Counted from the first letter of the stretch, positions 17,504-27,628 are shown. The stretch: DNA of 64,000 nt from Oceanobacter mangrovi (GCF_019740315.1 NZ_JAHXZR010000013.1:62001-126000); one strand, 5' to 3'. The notes: generated from the letters alone by a model not told the origin. Numbers and translations: made by a program.

Positions 17504-17647
17504 TCGAATGAACTGCCTCTCCTGAATATTTGCTGATTGTATCCGCTCACGGGAAACCAAAGTAGGTGCACGTTCAATGAGCGTATAACGCCCACCATGT
17601 ACTTTCTGGTAGGTTAACTCGCAAGATGAATTCCAGCGGACAACAGC

Positions 17648-18907
17648 ATGACTGCCTCCATTAACTGCGCCATCACTTTCGATTTTGATCAAGTTATTCC
17701 GCGCCGGGACTCCGGCTGCTTTAAATGGGATTCCAATCCCAGGGCCTCGACCCTGCCGATGTTTGTGGCGGATATGGATTTCCAGACTGCTCCGGCGGTC
17801 ATCGAAGCACTGCAGCAGCGGGTTGAGCATGGGGTATTTGGTTACACCTGGATTCGTGACGAATACTTCGAGGCTCTGACCAGCTGGTTTCAGCGCCGTT
17901 ATCAATTTGCCATCGAACGTGACTGGGTGCTGCCGACAATCGGCATTGTGCCGGCCATCTCGGCGATTTTAGCCAGCCTGGTTAAAGCCAACCTGAAAGC
18001 TACTGGAGTCATCGTTCAGACACCGGTTTACCACTGTTTCTTTTCCTCGATTCGTCGCAGCGGCTGTGAAGTGGTAGAAAATCCGCTGCAACTGGATGAC
18101 CAGGGCGTTTATCAGATCGATTTTGACGATCTGGAACGCAAGGCGGCGGAACCCGATAACAGCGTGCTGCTGCTGTGCCATCCGCATAATCCGTCCGGCC
18201 GGGTCTGGCGCAATGATGAGCTGCAGCGTATTGGCGACATCTGTTTACGCCATCAGGTTATTGTGATCAGTGACGAAATCCACTGCGACCTGCTGTTCCC
18301 CGGCCAACGTCATCAGCCGTTTGCTGCCCTGCCGCTCCAGTACGCCCAAGACCAGGCCCAATCCCAGACAAAAACCTCCCCGGAACAGATATCCGCCTGG
18401 CAAGCCAACTGCATCACCCTGCATTCCGTCAGCAAGACCTTCAACCTGGCCGGGCTGCAAATCGCCAATATCATTATTGCCGATCGCCAGCTGCGCAGCC
18501 GGGTTCAGCAAGGCCTGCTGGCACACGAAATCCAGGGCGTAAATCCGTTTGGGGTTGAAGGCCTGATCGCCGCCTGTAACAAGGGCGAAGAGTGGCTGAC
18601 AGCACTGAACCAATATCTGTTCGGCAACTATCAGTTGATTGAGCAGTTCCTGCAACAGCATTTGCCTCAGCTGCGGCTGTACCCACAACAGTCGACCTAT
18701 CTGGCCTGGATCGACTGTGCGGCGACAGGTCTGAACGGTGATCAACTGGCCAAACGCCTGTTAGAAGACGGCGACTTGCGTATCAGCAGTGGCATGGGAT
18801 TCCTGCCAGACAGCAACCAAAGAAACAGTTATATCCGGCTGAATTTTGCCTGCCCGCGATCGGTATTGCAGGATGGCCTGACACGGCTGGCCAAGGTGCT
18901 GGGCTAG
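17648..18907 (+). CDS. MalY/PatB-type aminotransferase / cystathionine beta-lyase
   Basis: 419 residues, a fold-type I PLP enzyme. Family signatures: MFVADMDFQTAPAV near residue 38, YHCFFSSIRRSGCEV, CHPHNPSGRVW, ISDEIHCDLLF, and the PLP-binding lysine in SVSKTFNLAGLQ. MalY/PatB enzymes cleave C-S bonds of cystathionine or cysteine conjugates and sometimes transaminate. The gene begins at an ATG with no strong ribosome site and ends just before a REP-type palindrome. It is a single-gene unit divergent from the sulfotransferase. Confidence 0.9.
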   Translation: MTASINCAITFDFDQVIPRRDSGCFKWDSNPRASTLPMFVADMDFQTAPAVIEALQQRVEHGVFGYTWIRDEYFEALTSWFQRRYQFAIERDWVLPTIGIVPAISAILASLVKANLKATGVIVQTPVYHCFFSSIRRSGCEVVENPLQLDDQGVYQIDFDDLERKAAEPDNSVLLLCHPHNPSGRVWRNDELQRIGDICLRHQVIVISDEIHCDLLFPGQRHQPFAALPLQYAQDQAQSQTKTSPEQISAWQANCITLHSVSKTFNLAGLQIANIIIADRQLRSRVQQGLLAHEIQGVNPFGVEGLIAACNKGEEWLTALNQYLFGNYQLIEQFLQQHLPQLRLYPQQSTYLAWIDCAATGLNGDQLAKRLLEDGDLRISSGMGFLPDSNQRNSYIRLNFACPRSVLQDGLTRLAKVLG

Positions 18908-18913
18908 ATTAGC

Positions 18914-18953
18914 TTCGTAGGGGCTCTGTCCCGGCATGCCGGGACCCTACGAA
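18914..18953. repeat. REP-like palindrome
   Basis: TTCGTAGGG on the left and CCCTACGAA on the right flank the perfect palindrome GTCCCGGCATGCCGGGAC. It begins 6 bases after the aminotransferase stop. The GTAGG...CCTAC outer arms are shared with the elements near 31.9 kb. It may also act as a transcript-end hairpin. Confidence 0.75.
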
Positions 18954-19125
18954 TACGTCTGCAGAACGCGGCGTCAGCCATATCCCGATATTCACAGGGG
19001 CAAGTCATGCCTTGCCAGACAATTCTGGCCTGCACCAGCCCGAGCCCTTTTACTGGCGTGCAGATACTCTATACTGCGCGCCCCTCGCACTCTCGCCACC
19101 TCATCAAAGTACAGCGGACTTCACC

Positions 19126-20529
19126 ATGACCAGCTTCCAATCCCTGGGTCTGATTCCAGAATTGCTCGATAACCTGCAACGCCTGGGTTACCAGCAGCCC
19201 ACCGATATTCAGCAACAGGCCATACCGTTGATTTTAAAAGGTCGCGACTTGATGGCGGCAGCGCAAACCGGCACCGGTAAAACCGCCGGTTTTGTGGTGC
19301 CCCTATTACAAAGCCTGTTGAAACTGAAAGATGGCAAACCGATGCCCGGCAACTCGGTGCGGGCGCTGATTCTGGTGCCAACCCGCGAACTGGCCGAACA
19401 ATGTCTGCAAGCTGTGCAGCGTTACAGCGCAGGGCTGCCGCTGCGCAGCTACGCGGTTTACGGTGGTGTCAGCATCAATCCGCAGATGCTGGCAATGCGC
19501 AAGGGCATGGATATTCTGGTGGCAACTCCCGGCCGCCTGCTCGACCTTTACCGCCAGAATGCCGTGAAATTCGAGCAGTTGAAGTCGCTTGTGCTGGACG
19601 AAGCCGACCGCATGCTGGATCTGGGCTTTGCCGGTGAACTGGATGAGCTTTTCTGCGCCATTCCACGGCAGCGCCAGACGTTGTTGTTCTCCGCGACGTT
19701 TTCCCAGCGGGTACGGGATATGGCGGACATAATGCTGCGCGACCCGGCGCTGGTCGAAGTGGCGCAGGCCAACAGCGCTGCCGATACAGTGACCCAATGG
19801 CTGATTCCGGTCGACAAGAAGCGCAAGCAGGAGCTGCTGTTACAGGTGTTGCAGCAACAGGCCGCCGCGCAGGTACTGGTGTTTGTCAAAACCCGCAAAA
19901 GTGTGGATGAACTCGAAACCGTGCTGGTCAACGCCGGTTATGTGGTTGCCGCCATTCACGGTGACAAAACCCAGGCCAGCCGGATGGGAGCCATGCAGGC
20001 ATTCCGCGAACGCCAGGTGCAGATTCTGGTGGCTACCGATGTGGCTGCGCGTGGTCTCGACGTCGAAGAATTGCCACTGGTGATCAATCTGGAATTGCCC
20101 ATCAACGCTGAAGACTATGTCCACCGTATCGGCCGCAGCGGTCGCAAAGGTAATTCAGGAGCCGCCATTTCACTGGTCAGCGCCGATGAAGTCCAGCAAC
20201 TGGCAACCATTGAAACCCTTATTGGCCAGCTGATCGAGCGCCGCGAAGACAGCGCCTTTACGCCGGAACACAAGGTGCCGGAAACAGCGCTGGGCGGCCA
20301 GATCGTCAAGAAGCCCAAAAAGCCGAAGAAAAAACTGATTCCGGGTACCGGTATGGGAATGGCCGAAGCCGCCCAGAAAGCGGCATCCAGACCCGCCAGC
20401 CGACGTAACGGCGGTGCCGGAACCGGACGCGTGTTCGATAGTAGTGAAAGTGCACCGGCCAAAGACCGTCGCCGCCGCAGTAATAAAGGTACGGGCAAAG
20501 GTAAAGGCAAGAGCCCGGCCGCTAGATAA
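19126..20529 (+). CDS. rhlE: DEAD-box ATP-dependent RNA helicase RhlE
   Basis: 467 residues. All helicase motifs are present: the Q motif (FQSLGLIPELLDNLQRLGYQQPTDIQQQA described by its ends), AQTGTGKT, PTRELA, TPGRL, DEADRMLDLGF, SATF, and HRIGRSGRKG. The C-terminal tail is basic and low-complexity (KKPKKPKKK, RRRSNKGTGKGKGK), as in the RhlE group, and would bind RNA. The protein unwinds short RNA duplexes in ribosome maturation and RNA decay. A longer frame begins at 19012, but the ATG at 19126 starts exactly at the conserved N-terminus. The stop is five bases from the convergent thioesterase gene. Confidence 0.93.
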   Translation: MTSFQSLGLIPELLDNLQRLGYQQPTDIQQQAIPLILKGRDLMAAAQTGTGKTAGFVVPLLQSLLKLKDGKPMPGNSVRALILVPTRELAEQCLQAVQRYSAGLPLRSYAVYGGVSINPQMLAMRKGMDILVATPGRLLDLYRQNAVKFEQLKSLVLDEADRMLDLGFAGELDELFCAIPRQRQTLLFSATFSQRVRDMADIMLRDPALVEVAQANSAADTVTQWLIPVDKKRKQELLLQVLQQQAAAQVLVFVKTRKSVDELETVLVNAGYVVAAIHGDKTQASRMGAMQAFRERQVQILVATDVAARGLDVEELPLVINLELPINAEDYVHRIGRSGRKGNSGAAISLVSADEVQQLATIETLIGQLIERREDSAFTPEHKVPETALGGQIVKKPKKPKKKLIPGTGMGMAEAAQKAASRPASRRNGGAGTGRVFDSSESAPAKDRRRRSNKGTGKGKGKSPAAR

Positions 20530-20534
20530 CCCCT

Positions 20535-21023
20535 TCAGGACGCCTTGAACTGAATCGCCAGCATTTCGCCGCTGGCGAATACCTGCTCGTTATCCCCGCT
20601 ACCAATACCAAGTGTCAGCGCCAGCTGACACTTGCGGCCGTCCAGCTTTAACAACCGCGCCCGCACTGCCAGCTCAACCCCAATCGGCGTTGGCTGGTGA
20701 AAGTTAACCGTCAGTGAGCCAGTCACAAACCGGATCGGCTCGCCATCGTCGCCCCACTGACGTTCTAGCTGGCGATACTGAAAGGCGGCCGCCGAGGCCG
20801 TACCGTGGCAGTCCAGCAAGGACGCCACCATGCCGCCATAAACATGGCCCGGCACCCCGCCGCTGAATTTTGGATCGACCGTGTGTAACGCCAATGTCTG
20901 CTCAGGCTGCTGCGAGTCCCAGCGGCTTTTCAAATGATGGCCATGCGGGTTACTTCTGCCGCAGCCATAGCAATGGCTGAAGGCATCCGGGTAAAAGTCC
21001 TGAAAGGCAGCGCTGTTTTCCAT
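20535..21023 (-). CDS. PaaI-type hotdog-fold thioesterase
   Basis: 162 residues. The pattern HCYGCGRSNPHGHHLKSRW, then FSGGVPGHVYGGMVASLLDCHGTASAAAF and VTGSLTVNFHQPTPIG, fits the PaaI/YigI thioesterase group that hydrolyses acyl-CoA or aryl-CoA. The Cys-x-x-Cys near residue 19 is common in the subgroup. The start ATG at 21021-21023 has AAGGA nine bases before it; the longer frame to 21203 lacks support. It is divergent from the molybdenum hydroxylase operon. Confidence 0.87.
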   Translation of the reverse strand: MENSAAFQDFYPDAFSHCYGCGRSNPHGHHLKSRWDSQQPEQTLALHTVDPKFSGGVPGHVYGGMVASLLDCHGTASAAAFQYRQLERQWGDDGEPIRFVTGSLTVNFHQPTPIGVELAVRARLLKLDGRKCQLALTLGIGSGDNEQVFASGEMLAIQFKAS

Positions 21024-21073
21024 TCGATCGTCCTTACACCTGTATGAAAGTCTTGCCAGCTGGAACCTGCCCC

Positions 21074-21133
21074 CGTCATCAGAACCCGCCCACGTCATCA
21101 GAACCCACACAGATTCATGAATCAGATTCATGG
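21074..21133. promoter_or_regulatory. Direct repeats in the thioesterase / hydroxylase intergenic region
   Basis: CGTCATCAGAACCC occurs at 21074-21087 and again at 21093-21106, a 19-base step (about two helical turns), followed by two copies of CAGATTCATG. The surrounding 383-base gap (21024-21406) has no supported gene. The repeats could be a regulator site for either divergent unit; this is a guess from spacing. Confidence 0.35.
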
Positions 21134-21406
21134 CCGCTATCCATTTATCTCTATAGAAGCTGGCAAGCAGGCCTGAAATCATGCCACAACAACCGAATTT
21201 CAATAACCCGTCAGTCTCACGCGCATCTGAGCGCTATATGGCAGACAGAGCCAATGGGTCCAAACAGACCGTTCAAGCTGCTGATCTGGTTTGCTCAGAA
21301 CCCTTGTGCTGCACTGACAAACAGCAATCCGACTTAACCCATTCCATCCGACACGGCAAGTAACCGTCAGAGTTACGCCCCGGCAAGATCTGATGAGGAG
21401 ACATTC

Positions 21407-21922
21407 ATGATCAGCGTAACCATTAACGGCGAGCAACGACAGTTCGACGTTCCCGCCGACACCCCGATTTTGTGGGTTCTACGCGACTTCGCCAAACTCA
21501 CCGGCAGCCGTTTTGGCTGCGGCATGGCACTCTGTGGTGCCTGCACGGTACACCTGGATGGCCAACCGATTCGCTCCTGCGTCAGCCCGATTTCCATGGC
21601 GGCCGGCAAACACATCACCACCATTGAGGCTATCGAAAACGACAGTATTGGCAGACGGGTACAGCAGGCCTGGATGGACGAAGCAGTGGCCCAGTGTGGT
21701 TATTGTCAGAGCGGCCAGATCATGAGTGCAGTGGCCTTGCTGAAACAGCATCCAAACCCGACTGATGCCCAAATCGATACTGCCATGGCAGGCAATATCT
21801 GCCGCTGTGGTACCTACACCCGTATTCGCAGTGCCATTCACCGCGCGGCTGGCCAACGTACAGCCAGCGCTGAGCAAACCAGTAACCGTAACAGCGACCT
21901 GTTTACGGAGGTGAAAGCATGA
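21407..21922 (+). CDS. (2Fe-2S) subunit of a molybdenum hydroxylase (IorA-like)
   Basis: 171 residues. The plant-type 2Fe-2S cluster ligands are [16 protein letters not shown] with a later Cys in IRSC (about residues 38-64), and the second, xanthine-oxidase type cluster uses CGYCQSGQ and ICRCGTY (about residues 103-142). It passes electrons from the molybdenum subunit. The size and sequence match the small subunit of isoquinoline 1-oxidoreductase-like two-subunit enzymes, which lack a FAD subunit. The ATG has GAGGAG upstream. Its stop overlaps the start of the large-subunit gene by four bases. Confidence 0.93.
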   Translation: MISVTINGEQRQFDVPADTPILWVLRDFAKLTGSRFGCGMALCGACTVHLDGQPIRSCVSPISMAAGKHITTIEAIENDSIGRRVQQAWMDEAVAQCGYCQSGQIMSAVALLKQHPNPTDAQIDTAMAGNICRCGTYTRIRSAIHRAAGQRTASAEQTSNRNSDLFTEVKA

Positions 21923-24291
21923 GCCAGAACACGACCATCCAGCAGCCGTCCGTGATGCTGGCGAACGTCAGCCGTCGTCGTTTTATGCAAGGTCTGGCCG
22001 TTTCCGGCGCGCTGGTAATGGCTGCCCGCTGGGATCTGGCCATGGCAGACGACAGCCCCAACGCAGCACAAAAGTACGGTGGCGATGCCATGCCGCACGG
22101 CTGGGTCGATAACCCGAACGTGTTTATTTCACTGGCTGCCGACGGCAAGATCACCCTGATTAACCATCGCGCTGAAATGGGTCAGGGCATTCGTACAAGT
22201 ATCGTGATGGTGCTGGCCGATGAACTGGGTGCCGATTGGCAACTGGTCAGCGTAGAGCAGGCCCAGGCTAACGAAGAAAAATACGGCAACCAGAACACCG
22301 ACGGTTCGCGCTCCATGCGTCACTGGTTCGACCCAATGCGCCGGGCTGGGGCTGCCATGCGTCAGATGCTGGAACAAGCCGCAGCGAACCATTGGCATGT
22401 AGCCGCCAGCGACTGTCTCGCAACCGTGCATCAGGTGGTTCACGAACCAACCGGTCGCAGCCTCTCCTTCGGTGAACTGGCGGCAGCCGCAGCCGCTCTG
22501 GAAGTACCTGCCCGCGATAGCCTGCGCCTGAAAACAACAGATCAGTGGCGTTATATCAACCAGCTGCCAAAAGCCTATCCCGAATCGAACCAGCAACAGC
22601 CGCTGGCAGTGGACGGTTGGGACATAGTCACCGGCAAAGCCAAATACGCCGCCGATGTTGAATTCGACAATATGCTTTACGCCGTGATTGCCCGCCCGCC
22701 GTCTTATGGATCGGCGGTGAAGTCCTGGGACGACAGTGAAACGCTCAAGGTCGACGGTGTGGTGAAGGTTATCGCCCTGCCAACCGCCAGCCAGCCGTCC
22801 GCCTTTGAACCGCTCGGTGGCGTTGCCGTGCTGGCGACCAACACCTGGGCTGCCATCAAGGGCCGTAATGCCCTCAAGGTGGAATGGGACAAGGGGCCAG
22901 CCGGTGATAACGGCCGTTATGACTCCAGCACGTTCAGCCAGCAAATGCAGCAAACTGCACAGCTACCAGGCAAGGTCGTGCGCCAACAAGGAGATTTTGT
23001 CGCCGCCCAACAGCAGGCCAACAGCACCTTCAAGGCCGAATATTATGCGCCGCATATGGCCCAGGCACCGATGGAACCACCTGCAGCCATCGTCCGCATC
23101 CAGCAGACAGACAACGGCATCAAGGCCGACGTCTGGACTTCGGTGCAGAACCCGCAACTGGCCCGTGACGGCGTTGCCAAACGACTGGGGCTGCAACCAA
23201 CCGACGTGACCGTTAACTGCGCCCTGCTGGGTGGCGGTTTTGGTCGTAAAGCCAAGCCCGACTATGTGTTTGAAGCGGCAGACCTGTCGAAAGCCATGGG
23301 TGGACGGCCGGTACGGGTGCAGTGGACCCGCGAAGACGATCTGCATCACAGCTTCTTCCACACCGTCGCGCTGGAACATTTTGAAGCCACCTTCGACCAG
23401 CAACAGGCCGTCAGCGGCTGGCTGCACCGTTCGGTTTCACCGAGTATTTATTCGCTGTTTGCGCCCGGCGTAAAACTGCAGTCGGATATGGAAGTTGATC
23501 AGGGTATTCGTAACCTGCCGTTTGATATCCCGGCGATTCAGGCTGAAAGCGGCGAAGCCCCGGGGCATGTGCGGATTGGCTGGTTCCGCTCGGTGTACAA
23601 CATTCCCCATGCCTTTGGCATCCAGAGTTTTGTCGCTGAGCTGGCCCACAAGGCAGGCCGCGACCACAAGGAATTCCTGTTGCAACTGCTTGGCCCGGAT
23701 CGCCAGATTGATCCTCGCAGCCAACAGGTGGTCTGGAACTACGGCGAAAACCCGGAGCTTTATCCGATTGATACCGGTCGTTTCCGTGGCGTGATCGAAA
23801 AAGCCACCAAAGAAGCGGGCTGGGGCAAAAAGCTGCCGAAAAACCGTGGCCTTGGGCTGGCGGTGCATCAGAGCTTTGTTTCCTACTGCGCCGTGGTGAT
23901 GGATGTTGAGGTCAGCGATGCCGGCGAAGTGATTATTCACCGCGCAGACATCGCCTTTGACTGTGGTCCACAGATCAACCCCGACCGGGTTCGTTCCCAG
24001 CTGGAAGGTGCCTGTGTGATGGGCGTCGGCATCGGCCTGATGACCCAGATAACCGCCAAAGACGGCGCTATCGAACAAGGCAACTTCCACCAGTATCTGG
24101 TGCCACGCATCAATCAGGCGCCCAAACAGATCCATACCTGGGCAGTCAACGCCAGTAATATGAGTCTGCCGTTAGGTGGGGTTGGTGAACCTGGTCTGCC
24201 ACCGATTGCACCAGCACTGTGTAATGCGATTTTTGCCGCGACCGGCAAACGTATTCGCAATTTGCCGGTTGGCAATCAGCTGGCTTCCTGA
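21919..24291 (+). CDS. Molybdopterin-binding subunit of an aldehyde/isoquinoline-type oxidoreductase (IorB-like)
   Basis: 790 residues. The N-terminal twin-arginine leader [21 protein letters not shown] indicates export folded with its cofactor, as in IorB and nicotinate-type two-subunit hydroxylases. Molybdopterin-binding signatures include [13 protein letters not shown], a glycine-rich LGGGFGRK, and the conserved catalytic Glu within [18 protein letters not shown] near the C-terminus. The two-subunit enzyme hydroxylates N-heterocycles or aldehydes and hands electrons to a cytochrome-type acceptor. The substrate cannot be told. The operon continues with XdhC and a MocA-like gene for cofactor insertion. 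Confidence 0.93.
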   Translation: MSQNTTIQQPSVMLANVSRRRFMQGLAVSGALVMAARWDLAMADDSPNAAQKYGGDAMPHGWVDNPNVFISLAADGKITLINHRAEMGQGIRTSIVMVLADELGADWQLVSVEQAQANEEKYGNQNTDGSRSMRHWFDPMRRAGAAMRQMLEQAAANHWHVAASDCLATVHQVVHEPTGRSLSFGELAAAAAALEVPARDSLRLKTTDQWRYINQLPKAYPESNQQQPLAVDGWDIVTGKAKYAADVEFDNMLYAVIARPPSYGSAVKSWDDSETLKVDGVVKVIALPTASQPSAFEPLGGVAVLATNTWAAIKGRNALKVEWDKGPAGDNGRYDSSTFSQQMQQTAQLPGKVVRQQGDFVAAQQQANSTFKAEYYAPHMAQAPMEPPAAIVRIQQTDNGIKADVWTSVQNPQLARDGVAKRLGLQPTDVTVNCALLGGGFGRKAKPDYVFEAADLSKAMGGRPVRVQWTREDDLHHSFFHTVALEHFEATFDQQQAVSGWLHRSVSPSIYSLFAPGVKLQSDMEVDQGIRNLPFDIPAIQAESGEAPGHVRIGWFRSVYNIPHAFGIQSFVAELAHKAGRDHKEFLLQLLGPDRQIDPRSQQVVWNYGENPELYPIDTGRFRGVIEKATKEAGWGKKLPKNRGLGLAVHQSFVSYCAVVMDVEVSDAGEVIIHRADIAFDCGPQINPDRVRSQLEGACVMGVGIGLMTQITAKDGAIEQGNFHQYLVPRINQAPKQIHTWAVNASNMSLPLGGVGEPGLPPIAPALCNAIFAATGKRIRNLPVGNQLAS

Positions 24292-24304
24292 GGTTCAGGC
24301 GTCT

Positions 24305-25327
24305 ATGCAGTATCTGGATACTGAAGTCGTACAACAGGCGTTAGCCTGGTCTCGTGAGGGACACACCGTCTGGCTCTGTACCGTACTGGCGACTTTTGGC
24401 TCGTCACCGCGCGACCCAGGTTCCATGATGGTGGCGCGTCAGGATGGCCAGCAGCTGGGTTCACTGTCTGGTGGCTGTGTCGAGGAGGACTTCCTCGAGC
24501 AGTTGCAGGCCGGTGCTTTTTCACAGCCCTGGCAACGGGTTCGATACGGTGCCGGGGCCTGCCCCCCAAAGAATCCCGTGATGGATCCAGCTATGCTGTT
24601 GCGGCCGCAATTACAGCTGCCCTGCGGTGGCATTCTGGACGTGCTGGTTGAGCGCTTGCCCGCCAACGAGAGCGGCCAGCAACGGTTACAACAGCTACTG
24701 GCCTGCCTGCATGGAGAGACTCCAGGTCCGCAGCTACGCACCCTGTCACTGGCTGATGGCCGCTGGCAATTCAGCGCACTGACCGGCTGTCAGGGAGGCG
24801 ACCGGGTGCAGCAAAACGACCAACAAATTGCTATTCGGGTCGGCCCTTCCAGCCGCTTGATCATTGCCGGTTTGTCGAGTGTCGCCCGCATCTGTGCGGA
24901 GTTTGCCGTCGCCCTTGGCTACGAAGTGATCGTCTGCGAGCCTCGGCCGGAGCAATATCAGAACTTTCAACTAACTGGCGTCCAGCTGATACAACAAATG
25001 CCATCCCGCTTTATTGCCGCCCAAGGCAATGTGCATGGTCAAACGGCGATTGTCGCCATGACCCATGATCCTCGTATTGATGACCTGGCGATGATTGAAG
25101 CGGTGAAAACCGGTGCTTTTTATGTTGGCGTAATGGGCTCACGACGTACATCGGATGCCCGTGCGACCCGTTTGATGCGCAGTGGTGGCCTGACTGCAGC
25201 ACAACTTGAACGTATTCATATGCCCATTGGGCTGGCATTGGGCAGCAAGACCCCGGCAGAGATCGCGCTTGCTATCATGGCGGATATTTTACGTACCCAG
25301 CGGGGCCGCGAACGGCATGATCTCTGA
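24305..25327 (+). CDS. xdhC: XdhC/CoxI family cofactor-maturation protein
   Basis: 340 residues. The N-terminal XdhC_CoxI domain carries ATFGSSPRDPGSMMV and GSLSGGCVEEDF; the C-terminal Rossmann domain has LIIAGLSSVARICAEFAVALGYEVIVCEPR and ends VGVMGSRRTSDAR with MPIGLALGSKTPAEIALAIMADI. XdhC-type proteins bind molybdenum cofactor, assist its sulfuration and insert it into the partner hydroxylase, here the upstream two-subunit enzyme. The ATG at 24305 follows the large-subunit stop by 13 bases; a longer frame from 24176 overlaps that gene and is rejected. Confidence 0.92.
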   Translation: MQYLDTEVVQQALAWSREGHTVWLCTVLATFGSSPRDPGSMMVARQDGQQLGSLSGGCVEEDFLEQLQAGAFSQPWQRVRYGAGACPPKNPVMDPAMLLRPQLQLPCGGILDVLVERLPANESGQQRLQQLLACLHGETPGPQLRTLSLADGRWQFSALTGCQGGDRVQQNDQQIAIRVGPSSRLIIAGLSSVARICAEFAVALGYEVIVCEPRPEQYQNFQLTGVQLIQQMPSRFIAAQGNVHGQTAIVAMTHDPRIDDLAMIEAVKTGAFYVGVMGSRRTSDARATRLMRSGGLTAAQLERIHMPIGLALGSKTPAEIALAIMADILRTQRGRERHDL

Positions 25328-25958
25328 TTCAGGCAAACCAGTTTCAACGGTAATAGCGCTGGTAATGGCCGCCGGCTTCTCTCGTCGCTTTGGTCAACAG
25401 GATAAACGCACTGCCCTGCTGCCGTCTGGACAGCCATTGCTAGGCCAATTGCTGACAGGGCTGCAAGGCCGCTTTAAGCATCTGGCTGTCGTGATCCGCC
25501 CGGAAGATGATCCAGCTGTACTGGCCATTCCGGATGGCGTTCACATATTGCGGGCAGCTAATGCCGCTGAAGGGCTGGGCGCCAGCATTGCTGACGGCGT
25601 CGATCAACTATTGGCTATCGACTTGCCTGGTATCGAGAGCCTGGCCCTGATGCTGGGGGATATGCCAGTGCCAGCCACATCAACACTGGCCCTCTTGCTT
25701 GAAAATCAGGCAGCGGCACGTATCGTCCGCCCTATTTATCAGCCAGATGCCATTTCTGCTGACCAAAAACAGCCCGGCCATCCGGTGCTGTTTGGCCGTG
25801 AGTTCTGGCTGCAGCTCACCCGATTGTCCGGTGAGGATGGCGCCAAAGCGGTCATCCGTAACAACCGTGACTGCCTGACCCTGATTACAGTGAACGACGT
25901 TCGGGTGCTTCAGGATGTTGATCAACCAGACGCGCTGCTGCGTTATCCCGCCTCCTGA
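25317..25958 (+). CDS. mocA: MocA-like molybdenum cofactor nucleotidyltransferase
   Basis: 213 residues. The N-terminal ALVMAAGFSRRFGQQDKR is the nucleotide-binding motif of the MobA/MocA group; LMLGDMPVPATSTLA provides the metal-binding Asp, and HPVLFGREFWLQLTRLSGEDGAK is the typical C-terminal motif. MocA adds CMP to molybdopterin to give the dinucleotide cofactor used by xanthine-dehydrogenase-type enzymes. Its start overlaps the xdhC stop by 11 bases, so the four genes from 21407 form one operon dedicated to the hydroxylase. Confidence 0.88.
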   Translation: MISDSGKPVSTVIALVMAAGFSRRFGQQDKRTALLPSGQPLLGQLLTGLQGRFKHLAVVIRPEDDPAVLAIPDGVHILRAANAAEGLGASIADGVDQLLAIDLPGIESLALMLGDMPVPATSTLALLLENQAAARIVRPIYQPDAISADQKQPGHPVLFGREFWLQLTRLSGEDGAKAVIRNNRDCLTLITVNDVRVLQDVDQPDALLRYPAS

Positions 25959-25983
25959 TCATGCAGGTCCCGCAGCCCAGAAG

Positions 25984-26592
25984 CTAGCTGCCCCAGTGGC
26001 CGATATCCAACGCTTTCATGACCAGCTCCACCGACAGGGCCGCCAGCACCATACCCATCACCTTGACGAGAATGTTGGCGCCACCAGTACCAATCACCCG
26101 GATAATCCGGCCAGATGCCAGCAACAACAGCAGGGTCACTGCCAAAATCGCAATCAGCACCAGCGCAGTACCGGCCTGGGTCACAATCGGAAAACGCGAG
26201 TTATCAGTTAGCAGAATCACCGCCAGAATCGCACCGGGTGACGCGGTTGCCGGAATCGCCAGCGGGAACACCGCAATGTCGTGACGACTGTCCATCGGTG
26301 CATCCGCACCAGCCGGATCGCCAAAAATCATCTGCAAGCCAAACAGGAACAGGATAATGCCGCCAGCCAACTGCAAAGACACCAGCTGGATTCCCATGGC
26401 GGCCAACAGCAACTGCCCGACCACAATGGCAGCAATCAGCACGCCACCGGAATACAGAATGGTTTTGATCGCGGTGCGACGGCGAGCTTCCGCCGTCATA
26501 TTCGCGGTCAAGCCGGCAAACAAGGCCATCGAGCCAATCGGGTCGATGGTCGCCCATAAAATCAGGGCATCCTGAACAAATTTATCAAGCAT
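25984..26592 (-). CDS. marC: MarC/UPF0056 family inner membrane protein
   Basis: 202 residues with six membrane segments. WATIDPIGSMALFAGLTANM at the N-terminus and FPLAIPATASPGAILAVILL in the middle are the two conserved motifs of MarC proteins. The function is unsettled: it was once linked to multiple antibiotic resistance in E. coli and later shown not to be. It converges on the molybdenum operon with a 25-base gap. Confidence 0.9.
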   Translation of the reverse strand: MLDKFVQDALILWATIDPIGSMALFAGLTANMTAEARRRTAIKTILYSGGVLIAAIVVGQLLLAAMGIQLVSLQLAGGIILFLFGLQMIFGDPAGADAPMDSRHDIAVFPLAIPATASPGAILAVILLTDNSRFPIVTQAGTALVLIAILAVTLLLLLASGRIIRVIGTGGANILVKVMGMVLAALSVELVMKALDIGHWGS

Positions 26593-26764
26593 GGTGTCCT
26601 TGAACAGTTAGGGCAGCGATTAGCTGCATGTTGGGCTTGTGGGGAAACAGTTAGTCTGCCAAACCACATAGCGGTTCAGCTGAGTTGTCAGGAATGACAG
26701 AAAAATCAGATAGTTAGAGAGTATCGTGGGGACAGAGAAAAGCCAATAGCCAGTCGGGAAGCTG

Positions 26765-26799
26765 CCCGGTCAGGTACGTTTGCAGCGTACCTGAGCGGG
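26765..26799 (-). terminator. Hairpin after the roadblock operon
   Basis: CCCGGTCAGGTACG, a 7-base loop, and CGTACCTGAGCGGG form a 14-bp stem with one mismatch, 10 bases beyond the stop of the gene at 26809. There is no T-run, so it may be a weak terminator or a 3'-end stabiliser. Confidence 0.5.
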
Positions 26800-26808
26800 C
26801 TACGGGAA

Positions 26809-27171
26809 TCAGATGCGTTGCAGCTGTTTTTCCAGATCCAGCGTTTTGCGACGTGCCAGCGCCAGGTTGGAGCTGGCTTTATTCAGAACCAGATAGAGAA
26901 ACAGGCCGTCGTTGCTGACGCTCGGGCGAATAATGTGCAGCTGGTCTGCCAGGGTAATAAGAATATCTTCGATACCACCCTTGATACCCAGACTGGCCAT
27001 GGTTTTCAGTTTGGCTTTCACCACGTCGCTGTTACCAGCGGCGGCCAGTTCCAGATCCACACCACCGCCGGCACTGCCCAGCAGCATGCCCGATGTATAG
27101 TCGACAATCGCAGCACCCAAAGCACCATCGATTTCCATCATGCCTGCGATTGTTTCATTAATATTCGCCAT
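26809..27171 (-). CDS. Roadblock/LC7 domain protein
   Basis: 120 residues, one complete roadblock domain: IAGMMEIDGALGAAIVDYTSGMLLGSAG, then LELAAAGNSDVVKAKLKTM, and a beta-strand half with EDILITLADQLHIIRPS and GLFLYLVLNKASSNLALAR. Roadblock proteins form dimers that bind small GTPases and act as activators or scaffolds, as MglB does for MglA. It is the last gene of a four-gene unit with a second roadblock protein, a GTPase and a BLUF-like protein. The process it controls is unknown. Confidence 0.83.
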   Translation of the reverse strand: MANINETIAGMMEIDGALGAAIVDYTSGMLLGSAGGGVDLELAAAGNSDVVKAKLKTMASLGIKGGIEDILITLADQLHIIRPSVSNDGLFLYLVLNKASSNLALARRKTLDLEKQLQRI

Positions 27172-27211
27172 ATATAACTCCTTGCTCCTTGAGAAAAATC
27201 ACCAGACGCAA

Positions 27212-27628
27212 CTAGTGTTCCACGCAGTCGGTGATCAATTCATGCTGGTATACATCCGTCACCATTCGATTAACGATGGCCCGCAACTGGCCGATATTCA
27301 TGGCATCAGAACCGGACACCGTTAATACGAATTCCTTGTTGGCAACACTCATGGCTACAAACATGACGTTGCCCTGTGCCGATTCGATAAACGACATCCG
27401 AAACGGCCTGGCCAGCATTTGCCGCGAAACCGCATTGCTGACCGAATAAAGTGTGCTGGAGGCTGCTGCCATGGCATCAGCTTCAAAATTCAGTGATGCC
27501 TTTTTCAGACTCAGGACCGGAAAGCCGTCGGTGGTCGACAGGCAAATACACTCAATGGCCTCATAGCTGTCGATACAGGACTGGAAAATCTGCTGTCCGA
27601 CCAATTTGATACGCTCACTCATGTCCAT
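27212..27628 (-). CDS. Second roadblock/LC7 domain protein
   Basis: 138 residues: IECICLSTTDGFPVLSLKKASLNFEADAMAAASSTLYSVS (described by its start) and then MSFIESAQGNVMFVAMSVANKEFVLTVSGS and a C-terminal helix. This is a roadblock fold clearly different from the one encoded next, so the two could form a heterodimer or bind different partners. Its ATG follows the GTPase stop codon directly, with GGAGG about 10 bases upstream, so the two are translationally linked. It is cytoplasmic, with no signal. Confidence 0.8.
   Translation of the reverse strand: MDMSERIKLVGQQIFQSCIDSYEAIECICLSTTDGFPVLSLKKASLNFEADAMAAASSTLYSVSNAVSRQMLARPFRMSFIESAQGNVMFVAMSVANKEFVLTVSGSDAMNIGQLRAIVNRMVTDVYQHELITDCVEH

Noticed and set aside
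16838-17905. 355-residue version of the sulfotransferase
   Set aside because: The first 134 residues run through the divergent aminotransferase gene; the family domain starts at the ATG at 17503.
21181-21363. 60-residue ORF upstream of the hydroxylase operon
   Set aside because: No ribosome site, no recognisable motif; probably leader DNA.
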